From: Blastopirellula marina
GTDB lineage: Bacteria > Planctomycetota > Planctomycetia > Pirellulales > Thermoguttaceae
NCBI GenBank assembly: GCA_020721965.1
Contig: DYLS01000028.1
Span: 1-46,447, forward strand
Direction of reading: 5' to 3'
DNA: 46,447 nt
Under the pieces are notes generated by a model. That model ran no database searches. It saw only the letters and a list, made by a program, of their open reading frames with translations, and was not told the DNA's origin. This document shows, piece by piece, positions 25,068-33,619 of this stretch. Numbering within the stretch: position 1 is the stretch's first letter; every line of letters starts with the position of its first letter. The translations under genes were made by a program, and so were the position numbers.

Positions 25068-25437
25068 TCACACGCCGAAGCTGGCGGCGGCACACGGGAC
25101 GCATGTAACGTAAACCACCCGTGCCTTGGAGCGCGGCCAAGGGACGCAGCCTGAGACCCCAAATGTTCCGTGAACGGTCTCCCGCGAGGAATTCCGCGGC
25201 GTCTTGCCTTTCGCTGGTCGCTCCAATTCCTCGATTCGCCTCCTGAGTTCCGCGTTCTCCGCCTCCAACTCGGCGATCCGCGCCAGCAACAGGCGGATGA
25301 TGACCTGCGTCTCCGGCGTCTGGCCAGCAATCACGTCTTCCGTGATTATCGGTTCCACGCTCAATGCTGTGGCACAAAAGCGGTGTCCGAGTCCAGATCA
25401 ATTCTCCATGAAAATCACTCCGGGGTGTGAACGGTTA
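25068..25437 (-). pseudogene. Truncated IS66-family transposase and left end
   Basis: On the minus strand a TTG at 25364 opens SVEPIITEDVIAGQTPETQ and IRLLLARIAELEAENAELRRRIEELERP, the leucine-zipper-like N-terminus of IS66 TnpC, up to KGKTPRNSS. The next expected Pro-Pro-Ser segment and the rest of the protein are missing. About 60 nt upstream, GTAACCGTTCAC (25437-25426) could be the element end, since IS66 ends begin GTAA. A similar gaccgttcacgg at 25165-25180 sits at the other side, in direct orientation. Non-functional. Confidence 0.65.
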
Positions 25438-25450
25438 CCAATCTTCTTCC

Positions 25451-25490
25451 AATAAAACACCACGCCACCGGCGCTGGACCGGTAGCGTGG
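25451..25490 (-). terminator. Rho-independent terminator of alkaline phosphatase gene
   Basis: Minus strand: CCACGC-t-ACCGG, loop, CCGGT-g-GCGTGG, then TGTTTTATTGG. An 11-bp stem with one mismatch and a T-rich tail, about 70 nt after the phosphatase stop at 25563. Confidence 0.7.
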
Positions 25491-25562
25491 GCGAGACACG
25501 CGAGACGATCTGCTGTCGCGGTAGGGGTATTGCCGTGGGAACCCCCGCCGCTTTTGGCCCCG

Positions 25563-27020
25563 TCATTGTGGCGAGTTACCCTGCATCGCCAAGCGGATCA
25601 ACTGGAAGATATCGGTGTTGTCGATATATTCCCCGGAGAAGCCCCAGACCTTGCCGGCCTGCTCGTCCTTGCCGCGGACGAGCTGCCGCAGTGCGTCGGC
25701 CCCCGCTCCTTTGGCATATACTGGAACCAGCATGTTGCTGTGGCCGGAGTGATTGTAGGCCAGGCCGGGCATCTTCCCCACGCCGTTATCCACGAGGGGT
25801 TGGAAGGACTGAACGTTCGACTCCGGCCCCCAAGGCAAACCGCAGTCGTGGTCGGCGGTCAGAATCACGAGCGTTTCGTCCCAGGAGCTGTGCGATTCTA
25901 CCCAATCGCGCACTGCCCGGACGGCAGCCACGAAGTCGGTTTGTTCCTCGATCATCCGCGCCTCTTGGTTAGCATGGTTGGCCCAATCGACGGCCCCGCC
26001 TTCGACCATCAGGAAGAATCCGTCGGGGTCGCTATCGAGGATGTTGAGCGCGGCTCGGGTCATCATCTCCAGGGAGGGGACGTTCTCGTTCATCGGCACC
26101 TCGAAAGGTTGGGACTTGAGAATGGCCTCTTTGACCAGTCCCAGCGCGCCGCCACGGCTCTGCTGAAGCGTGGTGGCGACTTGAGCGGTACCGACAACCT
26201 TGGCGGGTGTATCGCCTTGCGTCAGTCGGGCGAACTCTTCCTTGGTTTGAATCAGAGTCCAGCCGCCAGGATGATTGCCGCTGACGAGCGACTTCCATTC
26301 CTCCAAGCCACCGACATACCGGCAATCCTTGTCGGTGGGATCATCCGTTCTCTTGTGCCCGTCGTCGTCGTAGTAGGGATGACCAGTCCCCATGATGACC
26401 TGGAGGTAGTCGGCGCGGAGCATTTCGCGGGCGATCTCGGGATAGTTATTGCGGCTGACATTGTGCGCCCCACCGAGCGTGGCAGGCGTGGCGTGCGACC
26501 ACTGCACCGACGTGACGACGCCGGCCGATTTCCCGAGTGCGCGAGCGATTTCCGGCAAGGTCTTGCCGATCAAGGGCTGGTCGTTGTCGGACCAATTGAT
26601 GGCATTGTTGTATGTCTTGATGCCGATGGCCAAGGCCGTCCCCGCGGCGGCCGAATCCGTGGCGGTACTTTTCAGGTATTGGTAGCCGGCTTCGGCGTTC
26701 CAAGCTTTCGCCGGGTCATAGACGACGTACTCGTCTTGCAGGCCCGATTTCTTCGGTTTGCTACTTTTATTCAGGGGAAACGTGGTGCATGCGACGTGCT
26801 GCCAGCCCTCGCCTTGGTAGATTTCCCGGCCATGACGACCGTGATAGTATTCCGCCGCCAACCAGGAGTTGTAGCCCGCCCCATCCGAAATCATCAAAAT
26901 CACGTTCTTAGCCCGCTTGGGAGCCGCCGCCCCCTCTTGGCTATACGCCGCGCCAAACCAACCCCACAGCCCCACCACAGCCAGGGCCAGATGGAATAGA
27001 TTTCTTCTCCAAAACTTCAT
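25563..27020 (-). CDS. Exported alkaline phosphatase (PhoA family)
   Basis: A 485-aa exported phosphomonoesterase. The N-terminus MKFWRRNLFHLALAVVGLWG is a signal peptide, cleaved near AAYS. D46 in ISDGAG, the catalytic S123 in TATDSAAAG, VEGGAVDWANHANQ, TADHDCG and NHSGHSNM supply the two-zinc and magnesium site of the alkaline phosphatase superfamily. The start at 27020 has GGAGG at a good distance; an in-frame codon at 27035 is upstream of it. A clear terminator follows. The sulfatase gene lies upstream on the same strand but about 485 nt away, so they are probably separately transcribed. Role: releasing phosphate from extracellular esters. Confidence 0.93.
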   Translation of the reverse strand: MKFWRRNLFHLALAVVGLWGWFGAAYSQEGAAAPKRAKNVILMISDGAGYNSWLAAEYYHGRHGREIYQGEGWQHVACTTFPLNKSSKPKKSGLQDEYVVYDPAKAWNAEAGYQYLKSTATDSAAAGTALAIGIKTYNNAINWSDNDQPLIGKTLPEIARALGKSAGVVTSVQWSHATPATLGGAHNVSRNNYPEIAREMLRADYLQVIMGTGHPYYDDDGHKRTDDPTDKDCRYVGGLEEWKSLVSGNHPGGWTLIQTKEEFARLTQGDTPAKVVGTAQVATTLQQSRGGALGLVKEAILKSQPFEVPMNENVPSLEMMTRAALNILDSDPDGFFLMVEGGAVDWANHANQEARMIEEQTDFVAAVRAVRDWVESHSSWDETLVILTADHDCGLPWGPESNVQSFQPLVDNGVGKMPGLAYNHSGHSNMLVPVYAKGAGADALRQLVRGKDEQAGKVWGFSGEYIDNTDIFQLIRLAMQGNSPQ

Positions 27021-27261
27021 GCTCGTGACCTCCAAATGGATGCGAATCGAGACCGACCAACATTGTTCCCAGCCGTCAAGCGATGGACCGCACGCGCGGC
27101 TGCGCTGCGGAGACGGAACAGAATCTCACGAGGGCAGCGCACAGCGGCAAGACGGGAGCGGTGCGGGCACGAATCGATGCCTACGACGCCACGTCTGCCG
27201 CTCAATTGTACGCCGCGGCGTCGGTAGGGATTGTTAGAAATTGGTTAAAAAGCGTGTACTT

Positions 27262-27436
27262 TTCCAACGGGGGTTCTCGCCACTGCAAAACGGCTTTTCG
27301 AGCCGCACGTGGCCCGCCCCTTTGTCCTTTCGAGCGAAGCACCTATCATTTCGAGCAAAGCGAGAAATCTTGTGAAGCGGGGAATCTCCTCGACAAGCGT
27401 TAAGATTTCTCCTCGCTAGCGCTCGTCGAAATGACA
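27262..27436 (+). repeat. Dispersed element, family B (full copy 2)
   Basis: Second long copy, from the ttctcgccactgcaaaacgg flank through cccctttgtcctttcgagc and atcatttcgagcaaagcgag to gctcgtcgaaatgaca. It fills most of the gap between the phosphatase and sulfatase genes. The remaining parts of 27021-27505 show no gene. Confidence 0.8.
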
Positions 27437-27505
27437 TCGCTGCGCTTATCCCAGTGACATCCCTGACGCTCGTCGCAATGGTATTGCTGGCACTCGGCGA
27501 ACGGC

Positions 27506-28993
27506 TCATCGGCGTTGGGCCGCTCGGCCGCTTGGTTTGCTGGCGTCGAAGGCGGGGTTCTCCGTGGGAAATCGCGCGCCCACCTCTTGTTGCCACGCAT
27601 GGAGACGTTCCGCCAGCGAGGCGGCCAGCGCCGGCTGCTCCTTGGCCAGGTCTCGCGTTTCGCCAATATCATGCTCCAGATCGAAGAGTTCCAATTTGCG
27701 ATCCTCGTACCACTCGATGAGTTTCCATTTACCCAGTCGCACCGCGGCGGACGGCGCCCCACCTTGGTTGCCGTAATGCGGGTAATGCCAGAAGAGCGGG
27801 CGATCGGGCATCGGTTGTCCCGCCCAAAGCGGAGCCAGGCTCCGGCCATCGACGCCAGAAGTCGAGTCGAGCTGCACCCCGGCCAATTCCGCGAGCGTGG
27901 GAACGATGTCGATCCCGCAGACGGGCACGGTGCTAACGCTTCCCGCGGGGATCGTGCCGGGTTGCCGCGCGATCATCGGCACACGGATGCCGCCTTCGTA
28001 CATCCAGCCCTTGCCGCCACGCAAGGGGAGGTTGGAGGTAGGCCAGCCCTCGCTGGTGGATAGCCCCCCGTTGTCGCTGGTGAAAATCACCAAGGTTCGC
28101 TCGGCCAGTTGAAGCTCGTCCAGTTTGTCGAGGACGGTGCCGACGGCCTGATCCATGGCCTCCACCATGCCCGCGTACACGGCGTGCTCCTGCACGAGGC
28201 GAACGTCACGCTCTCCCTCGCGTCCCCATTTGGCCTCCAGTCCGAGCTGGGTCCGTTTTTGTTCGCACTTTTGCCGCAGATCTTCGCGGGCCATCAACGG
28301 CGTGTGAACCGAGTAGAAGCAGAGGACGGCCAGGAAGGGACGATCGCGGTGGGCTTGGATGAATTGAGCGGTCTCGCGGGCGAGTCGCGCCGGCAGGTGT
28401 TCGCCCGGTGGTCCATCCGGCAGCCGAGGGTTGCCATAAGGCGAGAAGTACTTGTTCCCGCCGTACGGTCCCCCGCGATCGATGCCACCCAGGTTGAAAT
28501 CGAAGCCCTGGTCCTCTGGCCAGTAGCCTTGCGGTCCGAGGTGCCATTTTCCTGCGAAGAAGGTGGCGTATCCGGCCTGCCGCGCGAGTTCGGCCAGTGT
28601 CCGCTCTTCCAGGGCCAATTGCGTTTGGTACGGCGCGGGGAGCAGGCGCGTGTTGCGATTCCAGTCCTGGGGTTGGGCCGCCCCGATGTAATCCGTGATA
28701 CCGGTCCGCTGCGGCCACTTGCCCGTCATCAAGGCCGCACGGCTTGGCGAGCAGACCGGGCAGGCCGCGTAGGCGTCCCGAAAACGCATCCCCTGCGCCG
28801 CCAGGCGGTCCACGTTCGGTGTTTCATAAAAGCTGCTGCCGTAACAACTGACGTCGGTCCAACCCAGGTCATCCGCGACAATCAGGAGCAGGTTGCGCGG
28901 AGCCGCCGCCCCCTCTGCCAGTGCCGGATGACTCGCAACCGCCACCAATCCGAAGGCCGCCAGGTATGGGACCATCCTCTGAATTCTGGGCAT
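27506..28993 (-). CDS. Exported sulfatase (formylglycine type)
   Basis: A 495-aa type I sulfatase. After a signal peptide (MPRIQRMVPYLAAFGLVAVA..., cleaved near residue 26), VADDLGW gives the metal-binding Asp pair (41-42). CSPSRAALMTGKWP places the formylglycine-forming Cys at 81 in the CxPSR motif. GKWHLG, SDNGG and the late FDLEHDIGETRDLA are family-typical. The start at 28993 has GAGGGAG about 7 nt upstream; a longer reading to 29077 runs toward a mobile element and is rejected. Together with the two glycoside-hydrolase-like proteins it suggests use of sulfated polysaccharides, although substrate is not visible. No formylglycine-generating enzyme lies in the window. Confidence 0.93.
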   Translation of the reverse strand: MPRIQRMVPYLAAFGLVAVASHPALAEGAAAPRNLLLIVADDLGWTDVSCYGSSFYETPNVDRLAAQGMRFRDAYAACPVCSPSRAALMTGKWPQRTGITDYIGAAQPQDWNRNTRLLPAPYQTQLALEERTLAELARQAGYATFFAGKWHLGPQGYWPEDQGFDFNLGGIDRGGPYGGNKYFSPYGNPRLPDGPPGEHLPARLARETAQFIQAHRDRPFLAVLCFYSVHTPLMAREDLRQKCEQKRTQLGLEAKWGREGERDVRLVQEHAVYAGMVEAMDQAVGTVLDKLDELQLAERTLVIFTSDNGGLSTSEGWPTSNLPLRGGKGWMYEGGIRVPMIARQPGTIPAGSVSTVPVCGIDIVPTLAELAGVQLDSTSGVDGRSLAPLWAGQPMPDRPLFWHYPHYGNQGGAPSAAVRLGKWKLIEWYEDRKLELFDLEHDIGETRDLAKEQPALAASLAERLHAWQQEVGARFPTENPAFDASKPSGRAAQRR

Positions 28994-29068
28994 AAGGTTT
29001 CTCCCTCGATCGAAATCCCAAAAGTTGACAAGCATCCCCCGCCGCCCGGATTGGCCGACCGACAGCGT

Positions 29069-29330
29069 TAAACCCAAGTTCCTGGACGTATTTTTGCGTC
29101 AATCATTACTGGGTAACGACTTCGGGTTGATTTGCACTACTTACTCTCGTGATGTTACTCTCGCCATGCAATGCTTATGCGCAAGTTGTTGTCCTGTAAT
29201 GAGTTGCGCTATACGCCGTGTACACAGAAAATGGCGGGGGGAATCAGGGTGCTCAACGGGTGCAAATCATTGTCTTGAAATCACTTCCAGTTATCAATCC
29301 CGCAGTTTGCAGAGGGGGAGGTTTGGGTTA
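29069..29330 (+). mobile_element. MITE-like element, family A copy 2 (diverged)
   Basis: A 262-bp copy: TA then aacccaagttcctggacgtattttt at the left, gggaggtttggg then TA at the right. Similarity to copy 1 is clear throughout the left and middle and weaker toward the right, so it is an older copy. It lies between the sulfatase promoter side and the YTV gene end. Confidence 0.75.
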
Positions 29331-29403
29331 AGGACGGGTGCTCCGGGGCAGGCCGACACGACGCTGGGACCGTCGACCCAAGCTCGGCGGGTGGAACCCA
29401 AGC

Positions 29404-29438
29404 AAAAAGACCCGGCCTGGGACGCATCCCAAGTCGGG
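29404..29438 (-). terminator. Rho-independent terminator of the YTV protein gene
   Basis: Minus strand: CCCG-act-TGGGA, loop TGCG, TCCCA-ggc-CGGG, then TCTTTTTGCT. It is about 70 nt after the stop at 29509, and the T tract follows the stem directly. Confidence 0.8.
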
Positions 29439-29508
29439 CCAGGAGAAAGCGTTTCCCTCTCGGCATCACCCCAACGGGCGGACGCCGCTACCATTCCGCC
29501 TTCAGGTG

Positions 29509-30492
29509 TCAGGTATCACAACACGCGTCGGCTACCACGCCACGGCGGGGCAGGCAATGGCGCGTTCGGGCGGGGACGGTCACCGTTACCGGAACTCGCT
29601 TGCAAACGCAAACCGGTACCTGCTTTTCCACCACGCAGGGTACCATCACCGTGCACGTCTTGACGACCGGCTCAACGACCTGCTTGCAGACGGTCACTTG
29701 GACCGGTCGTACGACCTTCTTTGGCACGCAAACCGTGTAGGAGACCTGCTTGACGTGCTGCTCTTTTTCCCAGCGGCAAACCTGGACCTGGCAGGTTCGC
29801 TTTTCGGGGACGCAGACCACGCGGATATACTCGCACGGCTCTTCCACCCATTGCGGACGCAGACAGGTGACCTCGACCTCCTTGATGACCGGCTTGGAGA
29901 CCCAAACCTTGCAGGTCGCGGCCGGTGGGGCGCAGGCATCCGGCGTCGGCGGGCAACACGCCGTCACCACGCGGCGGTGATGATGTCCCCGGATCGTGCA
30001 GCACGGCTGGCAGGGACGTTCTTCCCAGCACCCTTCATCCACGCAGATCTTTCGCGTTTCCTTCACCGGCACCATCTTACAGACTTTTCGAGTGCCTTGC
30101 ACCTTTTCACATTTGGGAACCATGACCGTGTACTCACGAGTCACCGTTTCCCACACCGGCTTGCAAGTGGTGTAGCAGACCTCTTTGGTCCGGGTCTCGG
30201 TGGTCCATTCGATGCACTCCTTTTCCACTGTGGTGGTTTCGGGAACCAGCTTCACCACGTGGACCGTGTACTCCTTCTGCTGGGGGACGTATTGGACGCA
30301 TCGCACGGTCCGCATTTCCGTGCACACTTGGCGGACCCACACCGTCTTCTGGACGCAGGGGACCACCGGTTTGCATACCGGCGCACAGGCTGGCGCACAG
30401 GCTGGGGCGCAGGCATCCTGCGCGAAAGCGCCGGCGACTGGTATCAGCAGCCACGCGGCCGCGGCCAAAAACAACACGCTACGCTGGGTCAT
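29509..30492 (-). CDS. Cys-rich YTV-repeat planctomycete surface protein
   Basis: A 327-aa exported, Cys- and Val-rich protein. After the signal peptide (TQRSVLFLAAAAWLLIPVAG) comes ACAPACAPACAPVCKP, then repeated modules starting YTV: KEYTVHVVKLVPETTTVEKE, REYTVMVPKCEKVQGTRKVC, VSYTVCVPKKVVRPVQVTVC, each rich in VP and Cys. YTV-type repeats are known from cysteine-rich cell-surface proteins of planctomycetes, whose envelope is stabilised by disulfides. A short HHH motif (IRGHHHRRVV) lies in the middle. The ATG at 30492 is preferred over GTG at 30501 because GAGGAGG then sits 7-8 nt upstream. It has its own promoter and terminator and is a strong taxonomic marker. Confidence 0.88.
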   Translation of the reverse strand: MTQRSVLFLAAAAWLLIPVAGAFAQDACAPACAPACAPVCKPVVPCVQKTVWVRQVCTEMRTVRCVQYVPQQKEYTVHVVKLVPETTTVEKECIEWTTETRTKEVCYTTCKPVWETVTREYTVMVPKCEKVQGTRKVCKMVPVKETRKICVDEGCWEERPCQPCCTIRGHHHRRVVTACCPPTPDACAPPAATCKVWVSKPVIKEVEVTCLRPQWVEEPCEYIRVVCVPEKRTCQVQVCRWEKEQHVKQVSYTVCVPKKVVRPVQVTVCKQVVEPVVKTCTVMVPCVVEKQVPVCVCKRVPVTVTVPARTRHCLPRRGVVADACCDT

Positions 30493-30715
30493 GGCTTCCA
30501 CCTCCTCGTAAAGAAACCCTCACGGAACTGGGCGACACCGGCGGGAATAGCAACGTCGCCTTACCACGGAACCGAAATCCTTCCGACGATGAACCCTGTG
30601 GGCAAACCCTCCATGCCCCGTGCCAGCGGGTCGGCAGGCAGGCTGGCCACGAGCTTGAGCAGAGACTACCTCGCTGCGATCGCTTTGGCCGGGTGAAAGA
30701 CTTTGGGTTAGTGAA

Positions 30716-30755
30716 GGATAGCTTGCATTCTTTTGCTATCCGGCAAAGTTTGCCC
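30716..30755. promoter_or_regulatory. Paired dyads in the YTV gene leader
   Basis: GGATAGC...GCTATCC (30716-30722 with 30735-30741) and, right beside it, GGCAAA-G-TTTGCC (30743-30755). Both lie just downstream of the predicted transcription start on the minus strand, so they could be an operator or a leader hairpin stabilising the mRNA. Confidence 0.4.
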
Positions 30756-30769
30756 CTTTTCACTTGAGC

Positions 30770-30798
30770 ATGTTAGGGGGGATTTATGGTGTTGTCAA
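30770..30798 (-). promoter_or_regulatory. Sigma-70-type promoter for YTV protein gene
   Basis: On the minus strand TTGACA (30798-30793), a 17-nt spacer and TAACAT (30775-30770). Near-consensus boxes at ideal spacing. It implies a leader of about 270 nt before the start at 30492. Confidence 0.6.
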
Positions 30799-30934
30799 GT
30801 ATCCCAAATTGATCTCATGCTTCGTTCCTGCAAAGAAGAAGCCAGACGGCCCGGCCGGGCTAGCAGGGATTCACCGCGCGGTGGAGCGAGTCGAGCGGCC
30901 GTCGCCATCGCACAAGCTCGCCGAGCGAGAGGCC

Positions 30935-31038
30935 CTAGTAAAGTCCGCCCGATCGCAGATTGTGTGCAGCACGGATTGCGAGGCGGTATGTTTCATCACC
31001 CCAAGATCTCGAGCCAAACAAACAATCTTGGGCCGTAG
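30935..31038 (-). mobile_element. MITE-like element, family C copy 6 (reverse)
   Basis: Reverse copy: agtaaagtccgcccgatcgcag at the left, cgagccaaacaaacaatcttgggccgtag at the right. It begins right after the Flp pilin stop on that strand, so the pilin transcript would run into it. Confidence 0.65.
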
Positions 31039-31052
31039 TACCGAGGAGGGAT

Positions 31053-31271
31053 TTACGGGATGAAGCCAACGGCTTCCAATTTACCGAGGATGCCCGACCA
31101 CAGGCCTCCTGTCTGGCTGCCAAAGGCCCCGATGGCCCCGATCGCCGTGAGAAGGATCAGCCCCAACATGACGGCATACTCGACCGTCGTGGCAGCGTCT
31201 TCTTCAACGATAAAGATGCGGATTTGGGCCCAGAGCTTGGTACGAGAGAGCTGCGTGCGAAAGAGAGACAT
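31053..31271 (-). CDS. Flp-family type IVb pilin
   Basis: A 72-aa Flp/Fap pilin, the subunit of Tad adhesion pili. The short basic leader (SLFRTQLSRTKLWAQIRIF) precedes EEDAATTVEYAVMLGLILL, where Glu31-Tyr32 are the conserved EY at +5/+6 of Flp pilins. That puts Ala26 at -1 of the expected prepilin peptidase site, where Gly is usual. A hydrophobic helix and a short Gly-rich tail follow. The start at 31271 gives normal Flp length; 31286 is an alternative. No tadA, tadB, tadC or cpaA genes lie in the window. The next gene upstream on this strand is a TPR lipoprotein that could be TadD-like. Confidence 0.85.
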   Translation of the reverse strand: MSLFRTQLSRTKLWAQIRIFIVEEDAATTVEYAVMLGLILLTAIGAIGAFGSQTGGLWSGILGKLEAVGFIP

Positions 31272-31598
31272 CGTGAGTTTTCCCATTCGATGGCGAGGGA
31301 CGAGCGATGGCATCCGTTGCCGCCACCCTTTCTTCGTGCGGTCAGTGGCTCTGGGAGTGCCATGCTTGGGTCGCCGCCTCGCGAAGTTAGTCTCGGGCAA
31401 GCGGCCCGAGGCATGGTGATCTGATTCAAAAGAAATATGTCGAGAACTGCGTTCGGATGGCGTGTCGCACGGCCCCGGTTGCGGCCGCGCCGTGGGACGT
31501 ATTAGCTCTTTTCAGCCGCATGGCGCCGATGGGATGAGCCGGGTCTCGGCGCCGATAGAAAGCCCCTCCGGCTGTTTCGAGGAAGCTCTCCATTACAA

Positions 31599-31626
31599 CT
31601 CTAGGTCATGGTGAGAATCGGTCAAA
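31599..31626 (-). promoter_or_regulatory. Candidate promoter for the Flp pilin gene
   Basis: Minus strand TTGACC (31626-31621), 16-nt spacer, TAGAGT (31604-31599). It would give a leader of roughly 320 nt. The rest of 31272-31677 contains no gene. Confidence 0.4.
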
Positions 31627-31677
31627 TGCGGGTCCAGCCGGTGCCGGACGCTGTCTGGAGGGGGGGTTGGCTTGGCG

Positions 31678-32454
31678 TCAGCGTGTCAGGGAGCGGTCGC
31701 GAGCCGGCGCCGCGGCCACGCTCGTCGATTGTGGCGTGGGAGTGGAATGGGCCAGGCGGACTTGAGCCTCGAGCGCCGCCGTCCGTGCGGCAAGTTCTGG
31801 CTGCCGGGGATTGTACTCCAGGGACTGCTGGTAGCTGACCAGGGCCAACTCGCGTTCGCCTGAGACCTCGCGGAGGTGCCCCAGCGCGTTCATGGCACGA
31901 ACGTTTCGCGGATCGACGGCCAGGGCCTCGGTCAGGAAACGCTTCGCGGAAGCCAAGTCGCCCGACTCTTCGTACAGCCGCGCGAGCTCAATCCGCGGAT
32001 CGGGCAGATCGGGCCGTCGCAGCATCCAGTCTTGGAGGAGCTGAAAGGCCTCGGCCGAGCGACCCTGTCGGACGAGCAGCACGGCCAGACCGCGCTGGCC
32101 CGCCGTATGGTCCGCCGATTTGCCGAGGCACAAGCGGTAGTATTGCTCGGCCTTGGGGAACTCCTCTGGGCGACGATAGACCTCGCCCAAACGGTGATAA
32201 ACCGCGGCTATGTTGTAATATGCGTCGGCGTCGTTGGGGTCGTAAACCAAGGCCTGGCCGAATCGTTGCAAGGCCTCTTGATACCGGGATTGCTGATAGA
32301 GTCGCACGCCTTGCGCGTTGAGAGACGAGGCACTGATTCCAGCACAGCCCGACATGCAGGCTGCGATCGCCGCGCAGGCGATGCAGCCTCCTAGTGCCCG
32401 GCCGATTGCTGCGAACCCTTTTTTGGAGTTTGGTCTCAAGTCATCTCTGGCCAC
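31678..32454 (-). CDS. TPR-repeat lipoprotein (TadD-like)
   Basis: A 258-aa lipoprotein. The signal ends in the lipobox MSGC with Cys at 37. Four or five tetratricopeptide repeats follow: NAQGVRLYQQSRYQEALQRF, DADAYYNIAAVYHRLGEVY, GQRGLAVLLVRQGRSAEAF, ARLYEESGDLASAKRFLTEA, AMNALGHLREVSGERELALV. TadD, an outer-membrane-associated TPR lipoprotein, belongs to Tad pilus systems, and the next gene downstream on this strand is an Flp pilin. The link is plausible but not proved, as TPR lipoproteins are common. GTG at 32454 is chosen because GGGGAG lies 7 nt before it; a TTG at 32460 would be too close. Confidence 0.8.
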   Translation of the reverse strand: MARDDLRPNSKKGFAAIGRALGGCIACAAIAACMSGCAGISASSLNAQGVRLYQQSRYQEALQRFGQALVYDPNDADAYYNIAAVYHRLGEVYRRPEEFPKAEQYYRLCLGKSADHTAGQRGLAVLLVRQGRSAEAFQLLQDWMLRRPDLPDPRIELARLYEESGDLASAKRFLTEALAVDPRNVRAMNALGHLREVSGERELALVSYQQSLEYNPRQPELAARTAALEAQVRLAHSTPTPQSTSVAAAPARDRSLTR

Positions 32455-33158
32455 CGCCAAGCTCCCCGTGGGACGTGCCAGTACGGGTCATACTTCGGAA
32501 ACCGTCGCTCGTGAAATCGTCGCTCGCCGCGCCGGCGTCTGAATCTTCAGGCTCCAGCGCGGGCGCGCTCTCTCACCCCGTCCACGACCCGAGGCCGTGT
32601 CGGTGGGCGGGAGCGTACCGAATGGCTGCCGGACGGGCAAGAGCGAATCGCGGACCCGGACGCGGTTAGCCCCTCTCGGCTGGCCTCGGGTGGATGGATC
32701 GCGGATTCGCTATATCCCACACAATCCCAGGCTACAGGCGGCAGACTTTGCGGCCTGCGAGGAATGTTCCGGCAAAAATCCGCGTTTTTCCCATCTTGGG
32801 TCTGTTTCCCGCTGAAAACGGGCAGCTTCCCTTTCACAAAGACTCACACGCACCGCCGATTCCAGCCGAATCAACAGAATAGGCCGCCCAGGGGAAAATT
32901 CGGCACCTGGTGCGCAGGGGAGACACGGGGGCACCGTTTTGATGCCGTTTGATGCCGTTTTGATGCCGACTGAGTCGCGATCGCGGCGCAGCCGCAACGG
33001 TTTTCCCGTTCGCCGCACCGTTTCCCCTCTGCGATCCGGCCGGCGCACGCGAACTGGAAGTTCAAGGGCGTCCGTCGAGGAGGGCGGACGTGCAGGGGCG
33101 GCATAGGCTCCGGCAAGGGCCGGGCGAGTGGGGATGATCTCACGAAAGGATTCGATCC
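32455..33158. other. Intergenic region without recognisable gene
   Basis: About 700 nt between divergent genes. I see no coding region or clear promoter. Features are three close copies of ttgatgccg at 32938-32970 and several GC-rich inverted segments near 32990-33040 (for example gcgatcgcggcgcagccgc). A gap of this size between divergent genes may hold both promoters. Confidence 0.5.
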
Positions 33159-33524
33159 ATGCTACGTTTGGGCTTGAGGATGGTAGTGGCTGTCTCAATG
33201 GTGCTGTTTTTGACGGCGGCCTGGGCGGAACTCGCCGCAGCGCAGAATCCCTGCCCGACTTGCCCGCCCGCGCACGGGCACGCGCGGGCGGTGGACAATC
33301 ACCGTGTGGGCGACTTGTTCCCCAGCTATTGGGCACCGATGGCCCCGGGGCATCTGTCGGCGCCTTTGTATGTGGCACCGGTCCCATCGCCCCCCTATGT
33401 GGGCCACACCTGGGTTACCTATCAGCCGCTTTATCCGCACGAATATCTGCATAAGCACATGAAAGTCTATTGGCGTCAGAATGCCCAAGGCGGTCGGACC
33501 AGGACCGTGGTGGGCTGGTACTGA
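33159..33524 (+). CDS. Small secreted Pro/His/Tyr-rich protein
   Basis: A 121-aa exported protein, no family recognised. The signal peptide MLRLGLRMVVAVSMVLFLTA is cleaved near AELAAAQ. The mature part starts with PCPTCPPAHGHARAV and is rich in Pro, Tyr and His (SYWAPMAPGHLSAPLYVAP, YEQ-like LYPHEYLHKHMKVYW). AAAGGA precedes the ATG. The next gene, on the same strand about 95 nt later, also encodes a small Trp/Pro-rich exported protein, so the pair may form surface or matrix components. Short aromatic-rich secreted proteins are common in planctomycetes. Confidence 0.75.
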   Translation: MLRLGLRMVVAVSMVLFLTAAWAELAAAQNPCPTCPPAHGHARAVDNHRVGDLFPSYWAPMAPGHLSAPLYVAPVPSPPYVGHTWVTYQPLYPHEYLHKHMKVYWRQNAQGGRTRTVVGWY

Positions 33525-33619
33525 TGGCGCTGCTCGCTCCATCGCCGACAGCAGTCTGATGCAGAGCATGGAAAACAGATCCAGAGCATGAAAACCCGCT
33601 GGAAATGAGGATCGCTGAA

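Noticed and set aside
25530-26999. Plus-strand 489-codon frame opposite alkaline phosphatase
   Set aside because: Antisense to a gene with complete catalytic motifs; typical GC-rich shadow.
30733-31063. Short plus-strand frames over the YTV promoter and family C copy 6
   Set aside because: They cover a promoter and a repeat element and have no coding character.
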